DNA of 21,970 nt from positions 1-21,970 of the forward strand of contig JANSXJ010000011.1 in assembly GCA_024743015.1 (NCBI GenBank). Direction: 5' to 3'. The notes under the pieces are model-generated. The model was not told the origin of the DNA and searched no databases. It was given only the letters and a program-made list of their open reading frames with translations. This document shows positions 7,205-14,545 of this stretch, piece after piece (the first letter of the stretch is position 1; each line of letters starts with the position of its first letter). The translations under genes and the position numbers were made by a program. This DNA comes from Hyphomonas sp. (lineage in GTDB: Bacteria; Pseudomonadota; Alphaproteobacteria; Caulobacterales; Hyphomonadaceae).

Positions 7205-7518
7205 CCCTCAAATTCCCATATGAGTGGCAGCATGTAGGGATAGCCCGTCGTCGGGTCGATCTCGGCCTTCATCAGATGAGCGTTGAACTCACCCCATCTG
7301 GCGAAGACCTCGCTGTTCTTCATCACCTCATAGACCTTGTCGATATCGTCGCAGACAAAAGTGCCGAACAAGGTCAGGCCGTGGCGGAAGATGGCATAAT
7401 CGCGCTGCCCGGCCCGCCGCATCTCTTCCAGCAGTTCCGGCCATATCTCGTCATGCCGCTTTTCGTATTCTTCCTCGTAACCTGGGCGCACTTCCAGGAC
7501 CCACGCATACCGTTTCAT
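7201..7518 (-). CDS. L-rhamnose/L-fucose mutarotase-like protein
   Basis: A 105-residue protein of the RhaM/COG3254 (DUF718) ferredoxin-like fold, which interconverts sugar anomers. R-Y-A-W-V-L-E-V-R-P-G, then E-K-R-H-D-E-I-W-P-E-L with the catalytic-type histidine, then F-A-R-W at residues 72-75, follow the family order. The start at 7518 is chosen over an in-frame ATG at 7524 because GGGAGG (7525-7530) lies 6 nt before it. The C-terminal segment (G-Y-P-Y-M-L-P-L-I-W-E) differs from classical RhaM. It lies 17 bp after the permease stop and overlaps the dehydrogenase start. Its presence points to a sugar that enters metabolism as one specific anomer, such as L-fucose or L-rhamnose. Confidence 0.88.
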   Translation of the reverse strand: MKRYAWVLEVRPGYEEEYEKRHDEIWPELLEEMRRAGQRDYAIFRHGLTLFGTFVCDDIDKVYEVMKNSEVFARWGEFNAHLMKAEIDPTTGYPYMLPLIWEFEG

Positions 7519-7535
7519 TCCCATCCTCCCAGTTT

Positions 7536-8528
7536 CTAGGTTCTCCTGCGCTTTTCCCGAATCTGGTCGATCCCGACGGCCAGCAACAGCACCACGCCAT
7601 GCGTCACCTTCTGCCAGAAGCTCGATACGCCCAGGATCACCAGCGCGTTGTTCAACGTGCCCAGGATCATCACCGCGATCAGGGTTCCAAGAATAAAGCC
7701 GCGACCGCCAAGCAGGCTGGTCCCGCCGAGGATAACCGCGGCGATCACGGTCAGCAGGCTGGCCGAAGCCGCGGTCGGGGCGGTCGCGCCAAGCCGAGCC
7801 GCCAGGAGTAGGCCGGCCAGCGCACCGCAGAAGCCCGAGAAGGTGTACAGCGCGATGCGCAGTCGCTCGACCGGAACGCCCGCGATCTCGGCCGCTTCCG
7901 GGTTGCCGCCGCACGCGAAGATGTAGCGGCCCGAGCGCGTCTGCGTCATCACATAACCCACGATCACAAAGACGGCGATCATGAACAGCGCGATAATGGG
8001 AAAGCCCATGACGCGGCCGCTGCCCAGCATGTTGAAGACCGGGTCGATCAGCGGCCGGGTCAGCCCTCCCGTGAGGACCAGTGCCCCGCCTTCGACGATG
8101 CTGAGCATGCCGAGCGTCGCGATAAAGGGGTTGACCCCGATCTTCTCAATGATCAGCCCGTTGACGAACCCGATCGCCGAGCCAACGACAAGCGCCAGAC
8201 CGGCCGCGACCCAGATGTCGAGACCATGAGCGACGAGCATTCCAAGCACCACGCCCGATAGCCCGGCGATGGCCGGTGAAGACAAGTCCAGCCCGCCGGC
8301 GATGATGAGCGGGGTCAGCGCGGCAGCCATGATGCCGATGAAGGCCATGTTCGCCACGATGTTGCTGATGTTGTTGAAGGTCAGGAAGTACGGCGAAAGC
8401 ACGGAGAACGCGACCACGAGAACGATGTAGAAGGCAAAAAGGATGCCCACCGTCTCTGTGCCGCCGGAGATCAGGCCGCGAAGACCGCGCCAATTCTGGG
8501 TCGACTCGACTGCGTTGTTATCCGACAT
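7536..8528 (-). CDS. ABC sugar transporter permease, RbsC family
   Basis: 330 residues with about eight to ten hydrophobic segments, forming the membrane pore of a sugar importer. Family landmarks are L-I-I-A-G-G-L-D-L-S near residue 80, N-P-F-I-A-T-L-G-M, the cytoplasmic coupling loop A-C-G-G-N-P-E-A-A-E-I-A-G-V, and L-G-G-T-S-L-L-G-G-R-G in the C-terminal third. It overlaps the ATPase gene by 11 bp; AAAGGGGA lies just before the ATG. It works with the upstream ATPase and binding protein. There is only one permease gene, so the pore is presumably a homodimer, as in ribose-type transporters. Confidence 0.93.
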   Translation of the reverse strand: MSDNNAVESTQNWRGLRGLISGGTETVGILFAFYIVLVVAFSVLSPYFLTFNNISNIVANMAFIGIMAAALTPLIIAGGLDLSSPAIAGLSGVVLGMLVAHGLDIWVAAGLALVVGSAIGFVNGLIIEKIGVNPFIATLGMLSIVEGGALVLTGGLTRPLIDPVFNMLGSGRVMGFPIIALFMIAVFVIVGYVMTQTRSGRYIFACGGNPEAAEIAGVPVERLRIALYTFSGFCGALAGLLLAARLGATAPTAASASLLTVIAAVILGGTSLLGGRGFILGTLIAVMILGTLNNALVILGVSSFWQKVTHGVVLLLAVGIDQIREKRRRT

Positions 8529-10059
8529 GTCTTCCCCTTTCGGAACTGGCGGCTGCCGCCATCAGATCTTCGGGCGATGCGCCGGAGGTGAACTCGCCAA
8601 CGATCCGCCGGTCACGCACGACGTTCACCCGGGCGCTGCAGCCGGCAATCTCGTCAACGTCTGACGAAATCAACAGCACTGCGACGCCTTGATCTGTCAA
8701 CACTCTGATTTTCTTGTATATTTCCTCGCGCGCGCCCATATCGACGCCGCGTGTCGGCTCTTCCAGCACGAGCAGCTTGAGCCGATCGTCGATCCAGCGC
8801 GACAGACAGGCCTTCTGCTGATTGCCACCTGACAGTTCGCCGATCGGCTGGAAAACAGACTGACAGCGCACCGACAGAAGCTGAGACTTTTCGGCCGACG
8901 TGTGGTGCATGCGTCTCTTGTTCAGCTTACCGGCCCGGCTGAACAGCTCCAGTCTGGGCAAAGCGATGTTCTCTGAAATGCTCATCTGCGGAACGATCGC
9001 ATCACGCTTGCGCTCGGCCGGCAGATAGCCGATGCCGGCCGATATCCGCCCGGCGGCGGAGTTGGGCATCGGCGCTCCCTCGAAGATCGCACGACCGCCC
9101 GCGATCCGGGACTCCTTGGCAAAAAGGGCGTGGCCGAAGTTTTCGACTCCCGAGCCAAGCATGCCGAACATGCCTACGGTCTCGCCGGCCCGGACCACCA
9201 GGTCGATGTCTTGCATGCCCTTTTGGAGGCTTACGCCGTCCAGACGCAAAGTCTCCGGCGCATCCTGCGCAGCTCTGGCAACCGGCGGAAAAAGTTCGTC
9301 GAACTGACGCCCCAGCATCGCAACCAGAATGTCGGCTTCCGTCGTAGTCTTGGGCTCGAACGTTCCGGAAATGCGCCCATCCTTCAGGACATGGATCCTG
9401 TCCGAGATCGCCAGCACTTCGTCGAGATAGTGCGATATGAAGATGATGGAGGTTCCGGCATCGCGCAGACGACGAAGGTTGCCGAACAGCTCTTCTTTTT
9501 CAGCGTCCGACATCGATGCGGTCGGTTCGTCCATGATCAGAAGGCGGGCGTTTCCGGCCAATGCGCGCGCGATCTCCACCAGTCTCATCTGCTGCAAGCT
9601 GAGATCACGCACCTGAATGTCGGGCCTCACATCGAGCCCGACGCGCTCAAGCAGGCTTTCTGTGCGGCGACGCATCTCCCCTCGGTCAAGTCGCGCCGCA
9701 AAACCCGATCCGTTCACAGGCAGATCGCCCAGAAGCACATTCTCAGCCACACTGAGTTCGGCGACAATGCTGATTTCCTGAGGCAGAAGCCGCACGCCGC
9801 TCGCCATGGCTTCCATAGGCGAGGTGAAATTGATGGGGTCGCCGTCGAGCACCATCGTGCCCGCGTCTGCGCTGTAGACACCACACAGTATCTTGATGAG
9901 CGTAGATTTGCCGGCGCCATTGGCGCCGAGCAAAGCGGTTATCTCGCCTGAACCGAACTCGGCCTCTATGCCCTTGAGCACCGTGTTTGTGCCGAAGGAC
10001 TTCTCAAGCCCTGATATGACAAGGCGCGCGGAGGCTGGGTTCGGGGCGGGTTCGGTCAT
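8518..10059 (-). CDS. Sugar ABC transporter ATPase with two nucleotide-binding domains, RbsA/MglA type
   Basis: 513 residues, two fused ABC domains. The first has Walker A G-A-N-G-A-G-K-S at about 45-52, a shortened signature L-S-L-Q-Q-M in place of L-S-x-G-Q-Q-Q, and Walker B L-L-I-M-D-E-P-T-A-S. The second has the degenerate Walker A G-M-L-G-S-G-V-E usual in this family, signature L-S-G-G-N-Q-Q-K and Walker B L-V-L-E-E-P-T-R-G-V-D. The start is set at the ATG at 10059, which overlaps the binding-protein stop as ATGA. A longer upstream frame exists but would lie inside that gene and has no ABC homology. It powers uptake by the adjacent permease. Confidence 0.93.
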   Translation of the reverse strand: MTEPAPNPASARLVISGLEKSFGTNTVLKGIEAEFGSGEITALLGANGAGKSTLIKILCGVYSADAGTMVLDGDPINFTSPMEAMASGVRLLPQEISIVAELSVAENVLLGDLPVNGSGFAARLDRGEMRRRTESLLERVGLDVRPDIQVRDLSLQQMRLVEIARALAGNARLLIMDEPTASMSDAEKEELFGNLRRLRDAGTSIIFISHYLDEVLAISDRIHVLKDGRISGTFEPKTTTEADILVAMLGRQFDELFPPVARAAQDAPETLRLDGVSLQKGMQDIDLVVRAGETVGMFGMLGSGVENFGHALFAKESRIAGGRAIFEGAPMPNSAAGRISAGIGYLPAERKRDAIVPQMSISENIALPRLELFSRAGKLNKRRMHHTSAEKSQLLSVRCQSVFQPIGELSGGNQQKACLSRWIDDRLKLLVLEEPTRGVDMGAREEIYKKIRVLTDQGVAVLLISSDVDEIAGCSARVNVVRDRRIVGEFTSGASPEDLMAAAASSERGRHVG

Positions 10060-11231
10060 TGGGGAAGAACGTCGAGGCTTTCCGCGTAACGAGGATCGGC
10101 CTTGATTTCTTCGAGCAGAGCGTCGAACGCCTCTTCGGGATAGTCGTACTGGAAGCTGACAAAGGGGTCCGCTTCCGCGCAAGCCGTTTCGCCGTAGTAC
10201 TCGCAAACGTTGGTCTTGTTGACGACGACATGGTTGATCAGGAGCGCCTCGGGCAGGTCCTGGCCGGCAAGCTGCGCGAGCGACAACGGCACCACCCAGT
10301 TGCCGTAGCGTTCGGGAAAGAAAGCGACTGAACCGACCATGTTGGGCGTTGCCATCATCGTTTCGATCTCATCCGACCCCATACCGACGCCGATCGCCAT
10401 ATCCCCGCGTCCGGCAGCGGATATGGCGCGCAACATACCGATCACGGATTGGTCATTGTTGGCCGTGACCATGATGGGCGCGTCAGCGGGGATGCGCGCC
10501 AGAACGCTGTTCATCTGGCTGAATGCCTGTTCGATCGACGCCGTGGTGTCGAGAGTTACGACCCGGTCCTTCGGCAGGTCGAGCACCGCTTCGACACCGG
10601 CGCGCTGGCCGTGCGAACGCATGCCCAGAACCGCGCCCGACTGAGTCAGTTCACCAACAACGAACACGCCATTTTCACGTACGATTTCCTCTCCAAATCG
10701 CTCCATGGCGGCGGATGCCAGATAGGTCCCGGCTATGAAGCCCGATTGGGGATTGTTGACGCCAAAGAACATTGCGCCCGGCATTGGAATATCGATGGCA
10801 ACGACCGGTGCCTCGATCTCGTTGAAGGCGTCCATGATGGCGGGTCCGAAATTGACATCGAGCTGAAATTCAATGACAGCGTCGACCTCACGCTGGGCAA
10901 AACCCTGGGCAACGGAAAGCGCCGTTGGACCGTCCAGCTGGTTGTCGGCGACGATCACCTCAATGCCGGCACGCTCGCCGTTTTCGAGAATGCTGCGTTC
11001 GACAAGCTGGGTGAACACAATGTCCCGCGACAGATTGGCAAAGCCGATCGTCAGGGTTACGCCGTCATTGGGCGGGCTGTTTTCTCTGGCCGCAGCCACG
11101 AGCGCCTCATACTCCGCCTCCGACAGCATGGTGCCGTCGAGCCTATCGAGATCAAGAGGCTCGGCCATGGCGAGCGTTGAAAAGGCGAGTACTGCCAAAG
11201 CAGATGAACCAAGCAATAATTCGAGTTTCAT
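10056..11231 (-). CDS. Periplasmic sugar-binding protein, RbsB-like (Peripla_BP_4)
   Basis: 391 residues. The signal peptide is M-K-L followed by a hydrophobic core and cleavage after A-M-A at about residue 23. The mature part has the type I periplasmic fold: a first strand T-I-G-F-A-N-L-S with I-V-A-D-N-Q-L-D, the middle A-P-V-V-A-I-D-I-P-M-P-G ligand segment, and A-P-I-M-V-T-A-N-N-D-Q-S-V in the second lobe. A C-terminal extension carries two nearby cysteines (N-V-C-E-Y-Y-G-E-T-A-C) that could form a disulfide in the periplasm. Strong GGGAGG sits 5 nt before the ATG. It follows the dehydratase gene by 18 bp and overlaps the ATPase start. It would bind the sugar degraded by the enzymes of the same operon. 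Confidence 0.92.
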   Translation of the reverse strand: MKLELLLGSSALAVLAFSTLAMAEPLDLDRLDGTMLSEAEYEALVAAARENSPPNDGVTLTIGFANLSRDIVFTQLVERSILENGERAGIEVIVADNQLDGPTALSVAQGFAQREVDAVIEFQLDVNFGPAIMDAFNEIEAPVVAIDIPMPGAMFFGVNNPQSGFIAGTYLASAAMERFGEEIVRENGVFVVGELTQSGAVLGMRSHGQRAGVEAVLDLPKDRVVTLDTTASIEQAFSQMNSVLARIPADAPIMVTANNDQSVIGMLRAISAAGRGDMAIGVGMGSDEIETMMATPNMVGSVAFFPERYGNWVVPLSLAQLAGQDLPEALLINHVVVNKTNVCEYYGETACAEADPFVSFQYDYPEEAFDALLEEIKADPRYAESLDVLPQ

Positions 11232-11249
11232 GTTTTCCTCCCTGCGAGT

Positions 11250-12431
11250 TTAAGTGAAATCCATGTATTCGGTCTGGTCTTTCCGTATCCGGTCCCAGTC
11301 ATATTCGACGCCCAGCCCCGGCCCCTCGGGAACGGCAACGCACCCTTCGGCGTCGATTGCCTCGAGTTGATCGGAGTAGTCGCACGCGTAGATGGGCGGG
11401 AGCGCATTGGGCATCCCGGGCCCGACCAGCGCGATCTCGTAGTAGCTCGTGTTCCTGATGGCCGACATGCAGTGCCGATGTGCCGGCCCGCATGCGTGAA
11501 GCTCGACATCCAGACCCAGCCCTTCGGCAATGTGGGCGATCTTCATGCAGCCGGTGATACCCAGATCGTATTCGGGATCGGCGCGCAGAATGTCCGTTCC
11601 GCCCGCAATGGCGAAGTCGGCCTTGGGTTCGATCCCCCGGACGTGCTCGGTAATCAGGAGCGGCGTTTTGATCTTCTCGCGCAGACGCTTGTGCGCAAAG
11701 GCCGACACGCCGGAATCGCGGAATGGGTCCTCATACCAAATGAACCCGGCCTCATCGCAGGCGTAACCAAGCCGAAGCGCATCGGCAAAAGTCCTGATCT
11801 GACATGCCGGGTCGATCGCCAGATCCATGTCGCCCCCGACGGCCTTCCTGACTGCCAGCACATTGTCGATCTCGCGCGACACCAGGCCGTCATGCCAACC
11901 GTGAATCTTGAACGCGCGATAGCCCATCTGGCGACACTCCAGCGCGAAGTCGCAAAAGGCTTCGGTCGAGTTCAAGCCATGGCCCGAGGTCTGGGCGTGA
12001 TAAGTGCTGGCATAGGCACGCAGTTTGCTCCGGTAGCCGCCCAGAAGCGTCGACACGCTCTGACCAACGGCTTTGCCGGCAAGGTCCCACAGGGCGATAT
12101 CAAAAATGCCATGGGCCATATGATCGTATTGGCGGAACTCGCGCTTGAGATCGTCGAAGATGGCTTCGCGATGGAAAGGATTACGGCCGATGAGGAACGG
12201 CGCCATCATCCGCGCCTGACCCAGGACGGCCGGTGTGCCGCCCCATTGGGCGACATACTCGCCCTTCAGCCCGCCATCGGTTTCGATCCGAACGGCGAAT
12301 TTGGACACTTGCAAGGTGCCCGAAGGGTCGGCGGAGATGTTTGTAACCGCCGCCGATGCGGCAGATTCGATGGCCAGCCCCGGTATCGAGCTGCTGAAGA
12401 CGACAATCTCTACCCGGCGAATACAGTCCAT
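11250..12431 (-). CDS. Enolase-superfamily sugar-acid dehydratase (mandelate racemase-like)
   Basis: 393 residues; first gene of the sugar operon. Metal ligands are Asp207 (A-I-D-P), Glu234 (Y-E-D-P) and Glu262 (T-E-H). The general-base side has His312 (L-H-A-C-G-P) with Asp285 upstream and Glu332 after it, as in the mandelate racemase subgroup. The second-strand motif is K175-I-H177, i.e. K-x-H, not the K-x-K of mandelate racemase itself. It would dehydrate the aldonate to a 2-keto-3-deoxy acid. The start at 12431 is supported by AAGGAAGG about 4-5 nt upstream; a frame extending to 12692 would run through the operators and the regulator. Expression is expected to be repressed through the LacI sites 30 bp upstream. 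L-fuconate or L-rhamnonate is likely but unproven. Confidence 0.87.
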   Translation of the reverse strand: MDCIRRVEIVVFSSSIPGLAIESAASAAVTNISADPSGTLQVSKFAVRIETDGGLKGEYVAQWGGTPAVLGQARMMAPFLIGRNPFHREAIFDDLKREFRQYDHMAHGIFDIALWDLAGKAVGQSVSTLLGGYRSKLRAYASTYHAQTSGHGLNSTEAFCDFALECRQMGYRAFKIHGWHDGLVSREIDNVLAVRKAVGGDMDLAIDPACQIRTFADALRLGYACDEAGFIWYEDPFRDSGVSAFAHKRLREKIKTPLLITEHVRGIEPKADFAIAGGTDILRADPEYDLGITGCMKIAHIAEGLGLDVELHACGPAHRHCMSAIRNTSYYEIALVGPGMPNALPPIYACDYSDQLEAIDAEGCVAVPEGPGLGVEYDWDRIRKDQTEYMDFT

Positions 12432-12462
12432 TTGGCCTTCCTTTGGCGAACAATTGCCAGCT

Positions 12463-12497
12463 ATGGCAACGTTGCCATTCAATTGGTAACGTTGCCA
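12463..12497. promoter_or_regulatory. Two tandem LacI-family operators, centres 20 bp apart
   Basis: The first site is a perfect 16-bp palindrome, ATGGCAAC/GTTGCCAT (12463-12478). The second, TGGTAAC/GTTGCCA (12484-12497), has one mismatch. Both have the central CG and T-G-G...C-C-A edges usual for LacI-family operators. Centre spacing is exactly 20 bp, about two DNA turns, so both would face the same side. They lie between the divergent dehydratase and regulator genes and probably control both. Confidence 0.82.
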
Positions 12498-12573
12498 TTG
12501 GCGCCCGTCAATGAAAATGTTAAAAATGAGTGCGCCGTGATGCGACGCATGAAAACGACAAAGGAGCAATTGA

Positions 12574-13587
12574 GTGGCGTCGAGGAGCGGGCTGAAAAGC
12601 GTGGCGCGCCGCGCTGGCGTCTCTACCACAACTGCCGGTCGTGTCCTTCGCGGCGAGCGGAATGTCAGCGAGAAAACTGCGACGGCCGTCAAAGAGGCCG
12701 CTGCGGAGTTGGGTTATGTTGTCAATTCCATGGCAAGCGGCCTGAAGAACAGCAAGTCACGCCTGGTTGCGATCGTTGTGCCCACTTTCCACGGGTCCGT
12801 GTTCAGCGAAGCGATCGAAGCGGCGGCTGCCGCGCTGCGAGAACACGGATTTCAGATGATCATCGGCGAAAGCTCGTACGAGGTAGACCAGGAGGAAGAG
12901 GCGGTCGCCGCTCTGCTTGCGCGCCGCCCCGATGGAATCGTCATTGTCGGCACTAGGCATACGCCGCGCACGCGCAAGATGCTGGAGAGCGCCGGCATTC
13001 CGGTGGTTGAGACATGGGATATCGCCGATCATCCGCTTGGAGCGAACATAGGGTTCTCCAACTTTGATGCCGCCGAAGCGATGGGGCTGGCCCTGATCAA
13101 GAAGGGTTATAGCAGGTTCGGCGTCATCAGCGGGCCAGCCGTCGACGGCAACAGAGCTCTGCAGCGCCTGAGTGGATTTCGATCGGCTCTGAGAAAGCAC
13201 GGGCTGCAGGAAAAGTGGTGCGAGATCGTCCCCTACCACCACGTTCTGGGGAATTTGGCTGAAGGCGGCCGCCACATCGTTGGCTTGCTGCAAAAACGGG
13301 CGCGGATCGATTGCCTGTTTTGCACCAATGAGCTCAGCGGCATTGGCACGATCGTCGCGCTGCGACGCGCCGGGACCAAGGTTCCCGAAAACATCGGCGT
13401 TGCCGGTTTCGGGGACGTCGAAATAGCCTCGCTGATCGAACCCGCTTTGACGACGGTGCGCATAAGAGGACGCGAAATGGGCCTGAGGTCTTCCCAGTTG
13501 CTATTGAAGCACATTGAAGAAGACGAGGATATCAGTGGAATTGTTGAAGACGTCGGGTTCGAGATCGCTGAACGCGACAGCGCCTGA
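12574..13587 (+). CDS. LacI-family transcriptional regulator of the sugar operon
   Basis: 337 residues starting at a GTG at 12574 with AAGGAG (12561-12566) 7 nt upstream. The helix-turn-helix and hinge helix occupy residues 6-57 (S-V-A-R-R-A-G-V-S-T-T-T-A-G-R-V-L-R-G, then E-L-G-Y-V-V-N-S-M-A-S-G-L). The C-terminal domain is of periplasmic-binding-protein type (L-V-A-I-V-V-P-T-F, P-V-V-E-T-W-D, I-G-V-A-G-F-G-D-V-E), similar to the GntR-type branch. It is divergent from the operon it probably represses. The likely inducer is the sugar or an early intermediate. A single regulator with paired operators in the shared intergenic region also implies autoregulation. Confidence 0.92.
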   Translation: MASRSGLKSVARRAGVSTTTAGRVLRGERNVSEKTATAVKEAAAELGYVVNSMASGLKNSKSRLVAIVVPTFHGSVFSEAIEAAAAALREHGFQMIIGESSYEVDQEEEAVAALLARRPDGIVIVGTRHTPRTRKMLESAGIPVVETWDIADHPLGANIGFSNFDAAEAMGLALIKKGYSRFGVISGPAVDGNRALQRLSGFRSALRKHGLQEKWCEIVPYHHVLGNLAEGGRHIVGLLQKRARIDCLFCTNELSGIGTIVALRRAGTKVPENIGVAGFGDVEIASLIEPALTTVRIRGREMGLRSSQLLLKHIEEDEDISGIVEDVGFEIAERDSA

Positions 13588-13639
13588 ACAAGCCATAGAA
13601 TTGTTGCCTTTCGCGGATGCCGGTCGGTTTAGCGCTCGT

Positions 13640-13662
13640 TTGACTGGCGTGGTTCCAGTCAA
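13640..13662 (+). terminator. Hairpin after the LacI-family gene, possible terminator
   Basis: TTGACTGG (13640-13647) and CCAGTCAA (13655-13662) pair perfectly over a 7-nt loop, starting 53 nt after the regulator stop. There is no uridine run after it, so Rho-independent action is doubtful. It could instead protect the 3' end or be an operator. The rest of 13588-13844 holds nothing I can name. Confidence 0.4.
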
Positions 13663-13844
13663 GGCTTTCACCGGCGCATTCAGAGTTCGAGCCAGCGCTT
13701 AGGCTGCTTTTCCATGGATCGTTGACAATCGAAATTGGACCCGATCGGCTCGTTCCAGCCGACGCATCCTGATCCCAGCATATTCGCTGTTCTGGCGGCC
13801 AAGCTGCCGTTGAGATGCAAGCCATGAGCGTCCGGTGACGGCCG

Positions 13845-14228
13845 TCAACTCTCCTGTCGATGCCACCACTCTTCGAGGCTTTCACAGCGTAGCTGACCAG
13901 AAACCATCGAAAACTTCAGCCGAAATGCGCCGTCAAGCTCCACTCTCGCACCTGACGATTTTCGCGTGAACTTCGCTTTCCACCCTGCAACCGCAGTCTC
14001 GGCATCCACAGCCCACACCTGTGATGAAAACTCAACGTTCTCTTGTGCGTCAGCCGTGCCTTCTTGCCAGTACCGTTTGATGGCCTCCCGCCCAATCATG
14101 GCTTCGTCAAATGGAGTTTCCCGATAGCTGGCTGTCTCGGTAAACAATGGCGCGACTAGATCAGGATCACCTTTGATCCAAGCATCGCCGTATTGGTCCA
14201 AACATTGCTCAATGTTGCGTTTCTCCAT
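13845..14228 (-). CDS. SnoaL/NTF2-like small protein
   Basis: 127 residues, no signal peptide, single-domain cone-shaped NTF2-like fold: an N-terminal helix pair (C-L-D-Q-Y-G-D-A-W-I-K-G-D-P), the typical V-A-P-L-F-T-E-T-A-S-Y turn, G-R-E-A-I-K-R-Y-W-Q, then strands with A-V-A-G-W-K-A-K-F and L-D-G-A-F-R-L-K-F ending in E-E-W-W. Members include ketosteroid isomerase-like enzymes and many proteins of unknown role, so no reaction can be assigned. AGGA lies about 9 nt before the ATG. It is a lone gene, convergent with the LacI-family gene. The MerR/SoxR-type promoter 36 bp upstream suggests that it is switched on by redox or metal/drug stress. Confidence 0.82.
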   Translation of the reverse strand: MEKRNIEQCLDQYGDAWIKGDPDLVAPLFTETASYRETPFDEAMIGREAIKRYWQEGTADAQENVEFSSQVWAVDAETAVAGWKAKFTRKSSGARVELDGAFRLKFSMVSGQLRCESLEEWWHRQES

Positions 14229-14263
14229 AGTCAGTTATCCTAGGGTTCCATTGATTTCGGCGA

Positions 14264-14294
14264 AGTCTGCGACCTCAACCTAGGTTGAGGTCAA
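14264..14294 (-). promoter_or_regulatory. MerR/SoxR-type operator-promoter
   Basis: On the minus strand, TTGACC (-35, 14289-14294) and CAGACT (-10, 14264-14269) are separated by 19 bp, the overlong spacer typical of MerR-family promoters. Between and overlapping them lies a perfect 22-bp palindrome (14271-14292) with half-site GACCTCAACCT. Its core CCTCAA-N6-TTGAGG equals the known SoxR-box half-sites. It would drive the SnoaL-like gene from about 14257. No MerR/SoxR gene lies in the window. Confidence 0.72.
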
Positions 14295-14506
14295 GCGTGA
14301 AGCTAAGAACCCGACATTCGGTCGCCGAGCGGTAATCAGCAAGTTGGCTTCGGAGCTGCCATCCAAGCCTCGTCAGGAGGTGGCGGCTAAGGGGACAAAA
14401 CACCGAAGTCGGGGCGTGGGGGAGTTCAACCAGTCAGTAGTCGGCGTCTCCAGTTCCTTCACCAGGCTGGGTAGGAGCGCTCCCTAAAGGACGTTTGTCG
14501 CAAGCA

Positions 14507-14534
14507 ATGTGGCGGTTTTGTTGAGCCGCCACAT
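14507..14534 (-). terminator. Terminator-like hairpin after the hydrolase gene
   Basis: ATGTGGCGG (14507-14515) and CCGCCACAT (14526-14534) form a perfect nine-pair stem with a 10-nt loop, 12 bp past the hydrolase stop. The following minus-strand bases are TGCTTGC-like, only weakly U-rich, so termination may be partial. Confidence 0.55.
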
Positions 14535-14545
14535 CCAGAGCTGGT

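Larger units (their letters stand above)
14229..14545. other. Intergenic region between the SnoaL-like and hydrolase genes
   Basis: This 317-bp gap contains the MerR/SoxR-type promoter at 14264-14294 and the terminator-like hairpin at 14507-14534. The middle (about 14300-14500) has no gene I can support. It includes the short palindrome GGAGCGCTCC at 14474-14483, and a 12-mer GGAGGTGGCGGC (14376-14387) that recurs at 21541-21552. Confidence 0.6.

Noticed and set aside
7519..7914. Upstream extension of the mutarotase frame
   Set aside because: It lies inside the permease gene in another frame; the mutarotase has a good ribosome site and a conserved start at 7518.
11367..12956. Long open frame on the plus strand opposite the dehydratase gene and into the LacI gene
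   Set aside because: It is antisense to a well-supported enolase-superfamily gene and then overlaps the regulator in another frame. The translation shows no domain, and the high GC content readily creates such shadows.
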